A program made the position numbers and the translations under genes. The notes under the pieces are model-generated. The model was not told the origin of the DNA, ran no database searches, and saw only the letters and a list, made by a program, of their open reading frames with translations. DNA of 64,000 nucleotides. Source: Owenweeksia hongkongensis DSM 17368. GTDB lineage: Bacteria > Bacteroidota > Bacteroidia > Flavobacteriales > Schleiferiaceae. The DNA lies in the NCBI GenBank assembly GCA_945907425.1, contig CAMDTE010000001.1, positions 1-64,000 of the forward strand. Direction: 5' to 3'. Below, one piece after another: positions 45,111 to 54,888 of the stretch (position 1 is its first letter; each line of letters starts with the position of its first letter).

Positions 45111-46106
45111 TCATTTCAAAAATCCTGCCGCGAGCAATGTTTCCGCAATTTGAATGGCATTGGTTGCCGCTCCTTTTCTCAGGTTGTCGGACACTATCCA
45201 CAATTGAATGGATTTGGGGCTGGAAACATCCTTCCGGATGCGTCCCACAAAAACCTCGTCTTTGTTTTGTGCCTGCAAAGGCATAGGGTATTCACTTTTC
45301 GATGGATTGTCTATCACCGCGATACCAGGCGACTGCGCAAGGCACGCTTTCACCTCTTCTGGCGTGGGCACCTCTTGCACAAATTCAATATTCACAGACT
45401 CTGAATGTCCTCCTTGCACCGGTACGCGAACGGCTGTCGCGGAAACCTTTACCGAAGGATCTCCTAATATTTTAACCGTTTCATGGGTCAATTTCATTTC
45501 CTCTTTGGTGTATCCGTTTTCAAGGAATACGTCGCATTGCGGAATGCAATTGAGATCAATGGTGTGGGGATAAATTTTGGGCCCCTCTATCCCTTGACGC
45601 TCATCGGCCAGTTGTTGAACCGCCCGCATTCCTGTGCCCGTAATACTTTGGTAGGTACTGACAATCACTCTTTGAATGGGCCACTGTTTGTGCAAGGCGT
45701 TCAAAACCATGACCAATTGAATCGTAGAACAGTTTGGGTTGGCAATGATTTTGTCCGAGGATCGTACCACAGCTCCGTTTACTTCGGGTACAATAAGCGG
45801 AATTTCTGGATCCATTCTCCAAGCACTGGAATTGTCGATGACGGTACATCCGACCGCCGCAAATCGTGGCGCCCATTCTTTGGAAACATCGCCTCCGGCA
45901 GAGAACAGGGCCAAATCAGGTTGTGCGTCCACTGCCTGCTGTAAGGTCATGGCTTTGTATTCCTTTCCCCGAAACAAAACGGGCAATCCCTCCGATGCAT
46001 CGGAAGCGACAGCAAAAAATTCCGAAACAGGGAACCGACGCTCCGCGAGTATTTTCCGCATTTGCTCCCCTACCATGCCTGTGGCACCAACTACCGCTAC
46101 TTTCAT
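45111..46106 (-). CDS. asd: aspartate-semialdehyde dehydrogenase
   Basis: This 331-residue enzyme makes aspartate semialdehyde for lysine, diaminopimelate, threonine and methionine. NADP motif GATGMVG (7-13), catalytic Cys126 (NPNCSTIQ) and His234 (GGHSES) are present. The start at 46106 (MKVAVVGATG) is the family start; the 14-codon extension is not. TACCTTTG (fwd CAAAGGTA at 46126-46133) lies 19 bases upstream. Confidence 0.97.
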   Translation of the reverse strand: MKVAVVGATGMVGEQMRKILAERRFPVSEFFAVASDASEGLPVLFRGKEYKAMTLQQAVDAQPDLALFSAGGDVSKEWAPRFAAVGCTVIDNSSAWRMDPEIPLIVPEVNGAVVRSSDKIIANPNCSTIQLVMVLNALHKQWPIQRVIVSTYQSITGTGMRAVQQLADERQGIEGPKIYPHTIDLNCIPQCDVFLENGYTKEEMKLTHETVKILGDPSVKVSATAVRVPVQGGHSESVNIEFVQEVPTPEEVKACLAQSPGIAVIDNPSKSEYPMPLQAQNKDEVFVGRIRKDVSSPKSIQLWIVSDNLRKGAATNAIQIAETLLAAGFLK

Positions 46107-46125
46107 TGCGAAGAAATTAAGACTG

Positions 46126-46133
46126 CAAAGGTA
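46126..46133 (-). promoter_or_regulatory. -7 box of asd
   Basis: TACCTTTG on the minus strand, an exact TAnnTTTG, predicting a leader of about 13 bases. Confidence 0.55.
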
Positions 46134-46195
46134 AATAAACACATACAAGCGTTTTCCATCGATTTTCGCAGAAAAGAACGAATGTTCTTTGCCCC

Positions 46196-48439
46196 ATGAT
46201 GGGTGCGTTGGTAGATACTCTTTGGATTACTTCCTGGGAAACCGGGTGGGTGCATCCTACGCGTTGGTACGGAGATACGGCCCATTTTCAGAAAGACAGT
46301 GTACAGGATTGGATTCGTTTGAAAGGTCCTTCCGCAGGAAAAACATGGTTGTGGTCCGAGTGTCAGGCGGGAAAAAACGCTTCGTGGGAAGGATCTCTCT
46401 CTTTGGATTGCAACCCATCCAGCAGTAATTATGTGGAAATTCGACTCTCCACTGATGGGCTCGGGAATGGATATGCGGTCCGTCTGGGCGCCTCCGACGA
46501 TGCTATCGCTTTCGGAAAACTCTCCAAAAACTCCTTTACTACCTTGGCTAAGTCTCCTCTGGGGATTTTGGACCAGGCGAGTACTCGGGTGCATTTGCGC
46601 ATGGAGCGATCCAAAAAAAGCCATTGGTTTTTATCCTATTCCCTCTCATCCGATGGTTTGAAGGGGACTTTACAAGCCGTTGACAGCACCTTTCAGCCAG
46701 GGGATTGGTTCGGATTCAAGTATGTGTACACTTCCACCCGGGTGCGTTCTTTCGCCATCGGCCCTTGGTTTGCTTTGGGCCGGCCTGATCCTCCGATACT
46801 TCCCCCATCGCCGGATGTACGAAGACCTGCTTGGGAACAAAAGCACTTACCCATAACAGAAGTACTCGCTGCCGTTGACCCCAAGCCGCACCCATCGGCT
46901 GCTCGTGGTGAGTTTATCGAACTAGTGAACAAGGGGGCCGATACGTTGTATGCCATGGGTTGGAGTGTGAAAATCAATGGAAACAGGTATGCTTTGCCTC
47001 CTATGCGCTTACCCAAGGATTCCGTCGTTTTAATTGCTGATTCGTCGCTGGGCCCTTGGTCTGGCATGGTCTGGCACACCAAAGTAAATGTGTTGTCCGG
47101 TGGTTGTTGGATTCAGGTGCTAGATAACTACGGGCGCACGATTACCCACACGATGTATAATCCCGAGTATCACACACCGCCAGAGAAAGCCACGGGAGGA
47201 TATTCCTTGGAGGCCAGGGATTTTCTTTCCTCTTGTTTTGGAGGTTCGTTTTGGTCCACTTCCGTTTCTGCAAAGGGTAGTACACCGGGAAGGATCCCTC
47301 AGTTAGACACCGCTGCTCCCCTGCTCCCTGCATTGAAGCTTTCGTGGTGGGGAAGAGTAGATCCTTTCACGATGGATTTTCAGACTCTCGTTCCGTTTCT
47401 TCCTTTGCACGACCATTTGCCTTTGGTGAATCGTCTTGGAATGGACTGCGACACGGCCTGGCTTGTGAACCCCTTCACAATGCGCGTGCGGTGGGCTTCC
47501 ATGGCCCAGCCGGGAGAAAGGGGGGCTATCCATTTTTCTCTTCCTTTTTGTCAAGGATTTGTTTTGGACACCACCATGCTCTGGGGAGAACCTCTGCCTT
47601 TTTCCTTACTGGATTCGATTCGAATGACCGAGGTTCTTTTGAACCCCGCTGCCTACCACGAACGCTTCGTAGAAATTTACAATGCGGGGACGCATTGGGT
47701 AGATGTGGGTTTGTTGCGCATGGGTTCCTGCCGAACCATTCCTTGTTCCCCGGAAGAGTGGCGGTCTTTGGCCCCGCCGGGAACCCTGTTGGCGCCAAAA
47801 TCCGTGTTGGCTTTTGCTTCTGGATGGGACGGAGCGGATACTCTCCCGTGGGAAGGGAATCCTTGGCGCTGGGTGAGCGGAAGCGACGCGCTGCCTTTTT
47901 CCGACGAAGGCGGATACGTGGGTTTGTTTCAAACCAATGGGAATGTCCTCGATGTGGTTCTGCTTTCGGAGAGGTTCCATCATCCGGGATTGATTTCAAC
48001 GGAAGGGCATTCCTTGACTCGTCGCCATTGGAATGCCAACGGTGTGGATTCCGCCAGCTGGATGACCGATCCATCGGGGTGGGGATCTCCGGGTGTTGCT
48101 CATTTTGCGCACGGACCTCCAACCCTTCGGCTGGGGCAATGGAAGATGATGTCTTCCCGCGTGGGCGTACACGGTCCGGCTTTTCTTTATTACAAATTGC
48201 CGGAAACGGCCGAAGATCAATGGGTCGCCAATGCTTCTGTGTATTCTCTCCGCGGCGAGCGATTGTACGAAATCTGGAACAACCGGGTACTTCCCCTGGA
48301 AGGTGAATTGGTTTGGAATGGTCGATTGGCCTCCGGGGCTCCCGCCCCTCCGGGAACCTATTTTTTGTCCCTCTCCTTTTTCAACCCCCAAGGACAATGG
48401 AACAGCAAGTCCTTTGCCGTAAGCGTCGATTGGAGGTAG
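46196..48439 (+). CDS. lamin-tail-domain protein without visible signal peptide
   Basis: This 747-residue protein resembles large surface proteins of Bacteroidota. An N-terminal beta-sandwich begins WYGDTAHFQ; two lamin-tail-like domains lie at about 220-330 (ITEVLAAVDP...GEFIELVNKG) and 485-600 (MTEVLLNPAAYHERFVEIYN); the C-terminus has a FlgD-like pattern (YSLRGERLYE...PPGTYFLSL). Related proteins carry a signal peptide, but here the frame opens with MMGALVDTLW and has a stop at 46136-46138 and no upstream ATG between. It may have lost its export signal. Divergent from asd. Confidence 0.8.
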   Translation: MMGALVDTLWITSWETGWVHPTRWYGDTAHFQKDSVQDWIRLKGPSAGKTWLWSECQAGKNASWEGSLSLDCNPSSSNYVEIRLSTDGLGNGYAVRLGASDDAIAFGKLSKNSFTTLAKSPLGILDQASTRVHLRMERSKKSHWFLSYSLSSDGLKGTLQAVDSTFQPGDWFGFKYVYTSTRVRSFAIGPWFALGRPDPPILPPSPDVRRPAWEQKHLPITEVLAAVDPKPHPSAARGEFIELVNKGADTLYAMGWSVKINGNRYALPPMRLPKDSVVLIADSSLGPWSGMVWHTKVNVLSGGCWIQVLDNYGRTITHTMYNPEYHTPPEKATGGYSLEARDFLSSCFGGSFWSTSVSAKGSTPGRIPQLDTAAPLLPALKLSWWGRVDPFTMDFQTLVPFLPLHDHLPLVNRLGMDCDTAWLVNPFTMRVRWASMAQPGERGAIHFSLPFCQGFVLDTTMLWGEPLPFSLLDSIRMTEVLLNPAAYHERFVEIYNAGTHWVDVGLLRMGSCRTIPCSPEEWRSLAPPGTLLAPKSVLAFASGWDGADTLPWEGNPWRWVSGSDALPFSDEGGYVGLFQTNGNVLDVVLLSERFHHPGLISTEGHSLTRRHWNANGVDSASWMTDPSGWGSPGVAHFAHGPPTLRLGQWKMMSSRVGVHGPAFLYYKLPETAEDQWVANASVYSLRGERLYEIWNNRVLPLEGELVWNGRLASGAPAPPGTYFLSLSFFNPQGQWNSKSFAVSVDWR

Positions 48440-48447
48440 TACATTTG
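48440..48447 (+). promoter_or_regulatory. -7 box of the arginase-purQ operon, 7 bases before ATG
   Basis: TACATTTG, an exact TAnnTTTG, seven bases before ATG 48455. TTTG at 48413-48416 could be a -33 element at 23-base spacing. It lies 1 base after the lamin-tail gene stop. Confidence 0.55.
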
Positions 48448-48454
48448 CAGTATT

Positions 48455-49516
48455 ATGACTTCCAAAGAACAAAAAATCGCTGGATTTGATCCCAATGGAT
48501 TGGCTGCGCCGGGCGCCGTATTCGGTTTGCCTTTTCTGCCGTCCGAAGCCGAGGTGGTATTGTTCCCCGTTCCGTGGGAAGTTACGGTCAGTTATGCGGC
48601 AGGGACTGCTTTGGGCCCAGAGGCCATTCGCGAAGCGAGCGGGCAAGTGGATTTGTACGATCCCCGCTTGGTGGATGCGTGGAAAATGGGTATTTGGATG
48701 GCTCCTTCCGATGTTTCATTGGTAGAAAAGTCAGAGAAAAACAGAAAAAGGGCGGTTGATTATTTAGAGGCTTTCACGGTAGGTTCTCTAGGAGAAAAAT
48801 CGGAAAGGGTGTTGGAAAAAATAAATAGTGCCTGTGCCGAGATGGTAGACTGGGTAGAGGACTCTGTTGAATTCTACTTATCCAATGGTCAGCTCGTTGG
48901 ACTGGTGGGGGGTGACCACAGCACTCCGCTAGGTTACTTGCGCGCTTTGGGAAAAATACACGGATCTTTTGGCATTCTGCAAATCGATGCCCACATGGAT
49001 TTACGCGTTGCCTACGAAGGCTTTGAGTTTTCGCATGCCTCTATCATGTACAATGCTTTGCGCAGTTCCGCGATTGAAAAATTAGTGCAGGTGGGAATTC
49101 GCGATTATTGTCAAGCGGAAATGGATTATGTACAAACAGATCCGCGCGTTGTTACTTTTTTCGATCGCGACATGAAGCGTGCCCATTACGAGGGCGTTAC
49201 ATGGCAGCAGCAGGTGGAGAAAATCGTACAATGTCTACCGCAAAAAGTATATCTCAGCTTTGACATTGATGGTCTTGATCCCAAGCTGTGCCCAAATACC
49301 GGCACACCGGTAGCCGGTGGCCTAGAATCAGAACAAGTGCTTTATTTATTGGAACAAGTGATTGACAGCGGAAGAACGCTCATTGGTTTCGATCTCAACG
49401 AAGTGGCACCCGGGATCGAAGGCGATTGGGACGCCAATGTGGCTTCCAGAATCTTGTATCGCTTGTGCAATTTACTCGGCGAGAGCAACGGTCGTCATCG
49501 TACCTTTGCCCCATGA
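48455..49516 (+). CDS. arginase/agmatinase/formiminoglutamase-family hydrolase
   Basis: This 353-residue ureohydrolase has the binuclear manganese ligands in order: His155 in GGDHS, Asp178, His180 and Asp182 in DAHMD, Asp270 and Asp272 in SFDIDGLDP. It has an unusually polar insert at about 85-130. Substrate could be arginine, agmatine or formiminoglutamate; sequence does not decide. Its last four bases (ATGA) overlap the purQ start, so it is translationally coupled to a purine gene. Confidence 0.88.
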   Translation: MTSKEQKIAGFDPNGLAAPGAVFGLPFLPSEAEVVLFPVPWEVTVSYAAGTALGPEAIREASGQVDLYDPRLVDAWKMGIWMAPSDVSLVEKSEKNRKRAVDYLEAFTVGSLGEKSERVLEKINSACAEMVDWVEDSVEFYLSNGQLVGLVGGDHSTPLGYLRALGKIHGSFGILQIDAHMDLRVAYEGFEFSHASIMYNALRSSAIEKLVQVGIRDYCQAEMDYVQTDPRVVTFFDRDMKRAHYEGVTWQQQVEKIVQCLPQKVYLSFDIDGLDPKLCPNTGTPVAGGLESEQVLYLLEQVIDSGRTLIGFDLNEVAPGIEGDWDANVASRILYRLCNLLGESNGRHRTFAP

Positions 49517-50214
49517 AATTTGGTGTCGTTACTTTTCCCGGATCGAATTGCGATCAGGACATGATTTTAGCCTTGCGCGAAGGCATGGGTTGTGAAACGG
49601 TGTCTTTGTGGCACAAGGACACTTCTCTGCAAGGCGTGGATATGGTGGTTCTTCCCGGCGGGTTTTCCTACGGTGATTATTTGCGCTCTGGGGCTATCGC
49701 GCGCTTTTCTCCCATCATGGGAGAGGTTGTAAAACACGCAGCTCGCGGTGGATATGTACTGGGCGTGTGCAATGGATTTCAAATTCTTACCGAGTCCGGT
49801 TTGTTGCCAGGGGCCTTGCTCCACAACGAATCGTATACGTTTGTTGGCAAAAATGTATACCTGAAAGCCGTTTCGCCCCTCAGTCCAATCACCGCTGGTT
49901 TGAGTGAGACGAGGGCCTACAAGATTCCTATTGCGCACGGTGAAGGAAGATACCATGCCGATGCAGAGACACTTCAGTCGATCAACGACAACGGTCAAGT
50001 GATTTTTCGCTATTGCGATGCCGATACAGCCATTACAGACGCCGCAAATCCCAACGGATCAACGCAGAACATTGCGGGCATTGTGAATAAAACGCGCAAC
50101 GTCATGGGCATGATGCCTCACCCGGAGCGTGCTATGGATAGTAATTTGGGAAACACAGATGGTTTTGCCTTGATAGAAAGCATGATTGGCCATATGGTTT
50201 CTTTGGCGAAATAA
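49513..50214 (+). CDS. purQ: phosphoribosylformylglycinamidine synthase subunit PurQ
   Basis: This 233-residue class I glutamine amidotransferase has Cys86 in GYVLGVCNGFQ and the His-Glu pair in MPHPERAMD. It supplies ammonia to PurL in purine synthesis. A separate PurQ implies the three-part PurLQS system rather than a fused PurL. The start at 49513 (MKFGVVTFPGSN) is the family start; the 29-codon extension lies inside the arginase gene. Confidence 0.95.
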   Translation: MKFGVVTFPGSNCDQDMILALREGMGCETVSLWHKDTSLQGVDMVVLPGGFSYGDYLRSGAIARFSPIMGEVVKHAARGGYVLGVCNGFQILTESGLLPGALLHNESYTFVGKNVYLKAVSPLSPITAGLSETRAYKIPIAHGEGRYHADAETLQSINDNGQVIFRYCDADTAITDAANPNGSTQNIAGIVNKTRNVMGMMPHPERAMDSNLGNTDGFALIESMIGHMVSLAK

Positions 50215-50230
50215 AAGATTCACTCCATAA

Positions 50231-50257
50231 AAAAACCCGGGCGCCGCCCGGGTTTTT
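50231..50257. terminator. bidirectional terminator after purQ
   Basis: AAAAACCCGGGC, loop GCC, GCCCGGGTTTTT. Lies between two convergent genes. Confidence 0.93.
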
Positions 50258-50262
50258 ACTTC

Positions 50263-53200
50263 CTATTTTTTTATCACCTTCGCCGCAAAAGTCCCGTGGG
50301 AATCCAGACACTTCACCGTGTATACCCCGGCTGGGAAATCGGATAAATCCAACGGAATGATCACCTCTCGAGAGGAGCTGACCCCGGTAAGTCGGTGCAC
50401 CAAGGCGCCGGCCGGGTCGAACATTTCCAAAAGGTATTCCCCTCCACTCGGAACGGTGAAACGCACCGCAAAGGGGCCCGAGGTAGGAGTCGGAGAAACG
50501 GAGAATTTTCGAGACTCTGCCCTCCACTCTTCTTGAGAAACCACAACAAACGTATTGGATTCGGAAAAACACGACCCCACCGAAACACGAACATAGTATG
50601 GGCCGGGAGTGGTGGCTTTGAAAATGCGTTGGGTAGCCCCCGGAACGGCAAGGCCTGTTGTGGCTTCGTACCATTGGTACTTCACCCCGAGGGACGCACA
50701 CACCAAGGAATCTCCATAGGCATCCACCCAGGGTTTTGTGGGCGTTGCAAAAACATGGACCGTATCAAACCGCGTTACCACACAAAGGGCGGATTCATAG
50801 GTATAACTGACAACGTGCATTCCGGGTCCTAAGTTGAGTGGATTAACCACGGCCCCACCGCCACCGTTGATTCGGTAGGTTCCGCCAAAAGGATACCCCG
50901 TGTTCAACGTAAAAGGAGGGTCGTTCACACACACGGTATCCTGCGGCGTATAAAAAAATACGACGGGTTTTTGCTCCACTTTAATCACCGTAGTGGCCGT
51001 ATTAACACACCCGCTCGTGCTGGTGTACGTGTAATTCACCGTATAAGTTCCTGGGCCTACAGCGGAAGGGTCAAAATTAGATCCCGATACACCCGAACCG
51101 GAAAATGTACCTCCAGAAGGAGTTCCTGCCAAGGCAAATGGAGCGCTTCCCTGACAAACATCACTATAAGTCCCCGCCGAAACCGTCGGCAGCTGCAAAA
51201 TATTCATCACCACCGGTGCAGAAAGTACTCCTTGCGCAGAAGCACAGGGTTCGGACGATTGCATGCGTACACGTACTGTATCCCCCGTTTGCAAATACGA
51301 AGTGGTGAACGTGGGGCCATTGTTTCCCTTTGCCATTCTGTTGACCGTCCAGAAATACACCGGGTTTGTACCTGTCGATGTGCCGCTGGCCGTAAATACT
51401 GCGGGTACGCCCAAACACGCCGTCGAGTTTCCATTGATCACCAGGGTTGGGGTGACAGTGGATCCAACAGTGACGTATCCGTTTTTTGTGTTCGTGCCAG
51501 AACCGGATGCGTTGGTGGCCGTTAACCCTGCCGAATAGGCTCCCGGTGAAGAATACACCACTACTGGGTTTTGCATCGTGCTCGTAGCAGGCGTTCCTCC
51601 TGGAAAAGTCCACGCCCATGCGGTGGGTTGATTTGCGCTGATATCGTAAAATGCAACAGGGCGATTGGCACACGCCGCCCCGTTGGCAAAAAAGTCCGCA
51701 CCGGGCGCGGAGGAAATTCCTTTGAGATGGATGTTGTCCAAGTAGAGGTTATTTCCGTTGTTGTTACGGGCCACAAAGGCAATGCGAACGCCTGATTGAG
51801 AAGCATAGGCCGCCAAGGAAATGCTATCGCGTTTCCAATCCGATGCAATGGCGGGAACAAACGCCGTTGTCAACGCCGCCCCCGACGCAAGACTCCCCGT
51901 TCCATTGTCTCCGTACGCCTGCAAAAGGGTCCACGATTGACCACAGTTGGTGGAAATGAATACAGACAAGGAATCGGTCCCTGTTCCCACTCTTCTCCTG
52001 TACGCAACATCAAACACGACCCGAGGGTTGGTTACTCCAACAGTAGATAATGGTCGCGACACCAATTTGTCTTTCGAGCCCACGGCCGAATAGCCGAAGG
52101 CCGGAAATACTACGGCCGATGTTCCGGGCGTAGTTCCACCCACCGTGACAGGCATCCATGTGTGCGATTGATCTGGGTTTTCCACTGTCCATCGCTCAGG
52201 AATAGCTGCATCCATAGCGTCCGCGAAGGGCAATCGAACCCCTCCTATGTGGATTGTTTTCACAGAAACGGTAGTGTCTGATCCGTATTTGTTGGTCGCA
52301 ATGAGCTGCACTGTGTATTGTCCGGGGGCTTGAAAAATAACCCGTGGCTCCTGTGAATTAGCGTTAGTTCCGCCAACAAAACTCACCGTGGCCGGCGCAA
52401 GGGTCCATTGCCAAGCAGTGGGCAAATAAGCGGAGCGGTCAATCAACTGGACTGTATCCGTCAACAAGCAAGTCGCAGCAGGGGCTGCCGAAAACTGAGC
52501 AGCGGGTTTTCGCAAAAATCCGTTCACCACCGGAGATTCCCAAACCCCTCGTCCGTACGTTCCGGCACGAATAATACCGGGGCCCATCAAGATTTCCAAA
52601 TCATTGACAACGGTCGTCGGCAATCCGTTCATGTACGGTATCCACTGCGTCATGCTCGCATCTCTATAAAAAACACCCAAATCCGTCCCCACATACACCG
52701 CACCGTTGCTCCCGGGTTGTTCTATAATGCAGTTGGTTGGAGTGTTCGGCAAATTCGCGCTCACATTGGACCACGACAGGCCTCCATTGAACGATTCGTA
52801 CACCTTTTGTCCGGCGGAAAACCCGCTTTTGCTCACCCAAAGGTGGTTTGGGTCATTGGAAGAAATCGTCACCCCCGTGACGGCAGAGGAATTTCCGATT
52901 CCATTGGAAATGATGTTCCAAGAGGATCCTCCATTGACCGACCTGTATACATATTGGCCGTAGCAGGCAATCAACACATTGGGGTTCGATGGGGATTCCG
53001 CCAAAACACTCAAGTTGTTGGATCCGTTGAGGGCAGGGGAAGTGGCCGTAAACGACTGGCCCGCATTGGTAGATTTCCATACTTGGGTGAAGCCCGCGTA
53101 CAAAACAGAGGAATTGTGCTTGCTGACCAAAAACGGCGTCACCCATGCACCCGATCCCGCTGGTGGCAAAGAAAAAGGAGCATTGAAGGATTGCCCTCCG

Positions 53201-54846
53201 TTGGTGCTCTTGTCAAACTCTCCATAATAAATGGAACCATACATGACGTTGGGATCCACTTGACTGATGCCGCAATCCATTCCGTCTCCTCCGAGCACCC
53301 GTGCCCAGCTTGCCTTTTTTAAATGCGTTCCGTTGTCTTGTGATCCCGCTAGGGTGTAACTTGTTTCGGATGGCGTCACCGCTATTTTGTAGTATTGGGT
53401 GATGGCCAATCCGGCGTTCTGAGATGACCAGCTGAGTCCCGCATCGGGAGATTTGTACATTCCCCCGTCACACCCTGCCCATACTTCTGTTGTTCCAGGT
53501 TTGAATACCAGGGCATGGTGATCTGCGTGCACAAAAGGAGCACCTCCTCCGCCCCACCAATGACCGCTCAATGACCAGTTCGCTCCGCCGTTGACGGATC
53601 TCCATACATTGACCCCGCCACAAAGGAGCACATCCTTATTGACCGGTGATGCGGCCAAGGTCAAATCGTACCAAGCCTGCCCTCCGGAACCATTACCGTT
53701 TGTGCTCCAATCGAGTAAATTGGGGGTGGCCCCCTGCATTTGTGTCCACGTTACTCCTTTGTTCGTGGATTTGTAGACTCCAAACAACCCGTTGTTGCTC
53801 GCACCAAAAATGGCGTACACGTAATTGGTGTCGGCGGCCGTGGTCGCCAACTCGGAGCGAACACAAGCATTGGAAGAAGGCAATCCTGAAGACGAGGGAA
53901 CCGCGGTCCATGTTGCTCCAAAGTTTTGAGAACGAAATATTTGGGAGTTACTGTAAGTGGATGCGTAGAGCAATCTACCGTTCCCTGCTACGGATTTAAT
54001 CGTTTGAAAGGATCCGCCCTGAACCATCGTCCACGTTGCGGCACCATCCGTTGAGCGGTAGATTCCGCTGCGCGTGGAAAGGACAAGGGTCTGTGTTTGC
54101 GTAGGGTGTATAACCATCCCCGTTATGCGGTAATTCTGAGTGATATTGAAGGTCAACCCTGTCGGCTTCCAACTGGCTCCCGCATCTGTGCTTTTCAAAA
54201 CCCCTATGGCATAGGTATCGCCAGCGTCTCGGTCTCCCGTTCCGATATACATGGTGTCCGGATGCAGGGGGTCTATCCCGATGGCGCTCACTCCCAAGTT
54301 GGGCAGGAAATCCGTATTGGTTGTCCACGTTTGACCTCCATTATCGGAACGCCAAAGCCCTCCCGCCGGTGCCCCACAAAATATTCTTCCCGCAACGATC
54401 GGATGGAAGGCAATGGCATTGATGCGACCAATTCCTCCGATGGGATCCCCATTGAAAGGCCCTACAGGTGTCCAATTTCCAATGCCTGGCCCAGATTCTA
54501 CCCCGAAACTTGCTCCTTTTTGAAGGGTTAGTTGCTCTTGTAGCTCTGTATACGCCTCGTACAACACGGCTGGATTCGGACGGTCTCCGGTGGGATACAC
54601 ACGAGGTTCCATAAACGCTTGCCACCGGCGAAATTGTTTCCATCCTTTCCCTTTCTCAATCGGCCTGTCTTTCCAGTACGATTCAAAGAGAGACACAGCA
54701 TCGTACACGTTGACGTTGCGGTCCATCATAGCATCGACCCACGGGGAGGGCGACGCGGTTTCCTCTTCTTCTTTTTGAGCCCACACAGAACCTGCGGAAC
54801 ATAAAAAGACGCCTAAGAACAAGATTCGGGCAGAAATAATGCGCAT
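50263..54846 (-). CDS. giant secreted BNR/sortilin-like and PKD protein with T9SS tail
   Basis: This 1,527-residue surface protein has a signal peptide ending VWAQ. Residues about 110-770 form a propeller of sortilin/BNR-type repeats: many copies of the S.DGG..W pattern (WRSDNGGQTW, YRSTDGAATW, YKSTNKGVTW, WRSVNGGANW). PKD-like domains follow at about 790-880 and 1070-1140, with a jellyroll region between them, more PKD-like or immunoglobulin-like modules to 1,440, and a type A T9SS sorting domain at the end (VSPTPTSGPFAVRF). It may bind or degrade polysaccharide or protein; no catalytic site is identified. Confidence 0.88.
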   Translation of the reverse strand: MRIISARILFLGVFLCSAGSVWAQKEEEETASPSPWVDAMMDRNVNVYDAVSLFESYWKDRPIEKGKGWKQFRRWQAFMEPRVYPTGDRPNPAVLYEAYTELQEQLTLQKGASFGVESGPGIGNWTPVGPFNGDPIGGIGRINAIAFHPIVAGRIFCGAPAGGLWRSDNGGQTWTTNTDFLPNLGVSAIGIDPLHPDTMYIGTGDRDAGDTYAIGVLKSTDAGASWKPTGLTFNITQNYRITGMVIHPTQTQTLVLSTRSGIYRSTDGAATWTMVQGGSFQTIKSVAGNGRLLYASTYSNSQIFRSQNFGATWTAVPSSSGLPSSNACVRSELATTAADTNYVYAIFGASNNGLFGVYKSTNKGVTWTQMQGATPNLLDWSTNGNGSGGQAWYDLTLAASPVNKDVLLCGGVNVWRSVNGGANWSLSGHWWGGGGAPFVHADHHALVFKPGTTEVWAGCDGGMYKSPDAGLSWSSQNAGLAITQYYKIAVTPSETSYTLAGSQDNGTHLKKASWARVLGGDGMDCGISQVDPNVMYGSIYYGEFDKSTNGGQSFNAPFSLPPAGSGAWVTPFLVSKHNSSVLYAGFTQVWKSTNAGQSFTATSPALNGSNNLSVLAESPSNPNVLIACYGQYVYRSVNGGSSWNIISNGIGNSSAVTGVTISSNDPNHLWVSKSGFSAGQKVYESFNGGLSWSNVSANLPNTPTNCIIEQPGSNGAVYVGTDLGVFYRDASMTQWIPYMNGLPTTVVNDLEILMGPGIIRAGTYGRGVWESPVVNGFLRKPAAQFSAAPAATCLLTDTVQLIDRSAYLPTAWQWTLAPATVSFVGGTNANSQEPRVIFQAPGQYTVQLIATNKYGSDTTVSVKTIHIGGVRLPFADAMDAAIPERWTVENPDQSHTWMPVTVGGTTPGTSAVVFPAFGYSAVGSKDKLVSRPLSTVGVTNPRVVFDVAYRRRVGTGTDSLSVFISTNCGQSWTLLQAYGDNGTGSLASGAALTTAFVPAIASDWKRDSISLAAYASQSGVRIAFVARNNNGNNLYLDNIHLKGISSAPGADFFANGAACANRPVAFYDISANQPTAWAWTFPGGTPATSTMQNPVVVYSSPGAYSAGLTATNASGSGTNTKNGYVTVGSTVTPTLVINGNSTACLGVPAVFTASGTSTGTNPVYFWTVNRMAKGNNGPTFTTSYLQTGDTVRVRMQSSEPCASAQGVLSAPVVMNILQLPTVSAGTYSDVCQGSAPFALAGTPSGGTFSGSGVSGSNFDPSAVGPGTYTVNYTYTSTSGCVNTATTVIKVEQKPVVFFYTPQDTVCVNDPPFTLNTGYPFGGTYRINGGGGAVVNPLNLGPGMHVVSYTYESALCVVTRFDTVHVFATPTKPWVDAYGDSLVCASLGVKYQWYEATTGLAVPGATQRIFKATTPGPYYVRVSVGSCFSESNTFVVVSQEEWRAESRKFSVSPTPTSGPFAVRFTVPSGGEYLLEMFDPAGALVHRLTGVSSSREVIIPLDLSDFPAGVYTVKCLDSHGTFAAKVIKK

Positions 54847-54888
54847 AGCGAGTATTTTTTTATTCTCCTGGCTGCGCGCCAGAAAAAA

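Noticed and set aside
47344-48306. 320-codon + strand frame
   Set aside because: It lies entirely inside the lamin-tail gene in another frame, has basic low-complexity composition and no domain.
52408-53322. 304-codon + strand frame
   Set aside because: Antisense to the clear BNR repeats of the giant T9SS protein; its regularity mirrors those repeats.
54868-54886. Hairpin CTGGC/GCCAG between aspS and the giant T9SS gene
   Set aside because: Both genes are on the minus strand, and on that strand the stem is followed by A-rich rather than T-rich sequence, so it is not a terminator for aspS.
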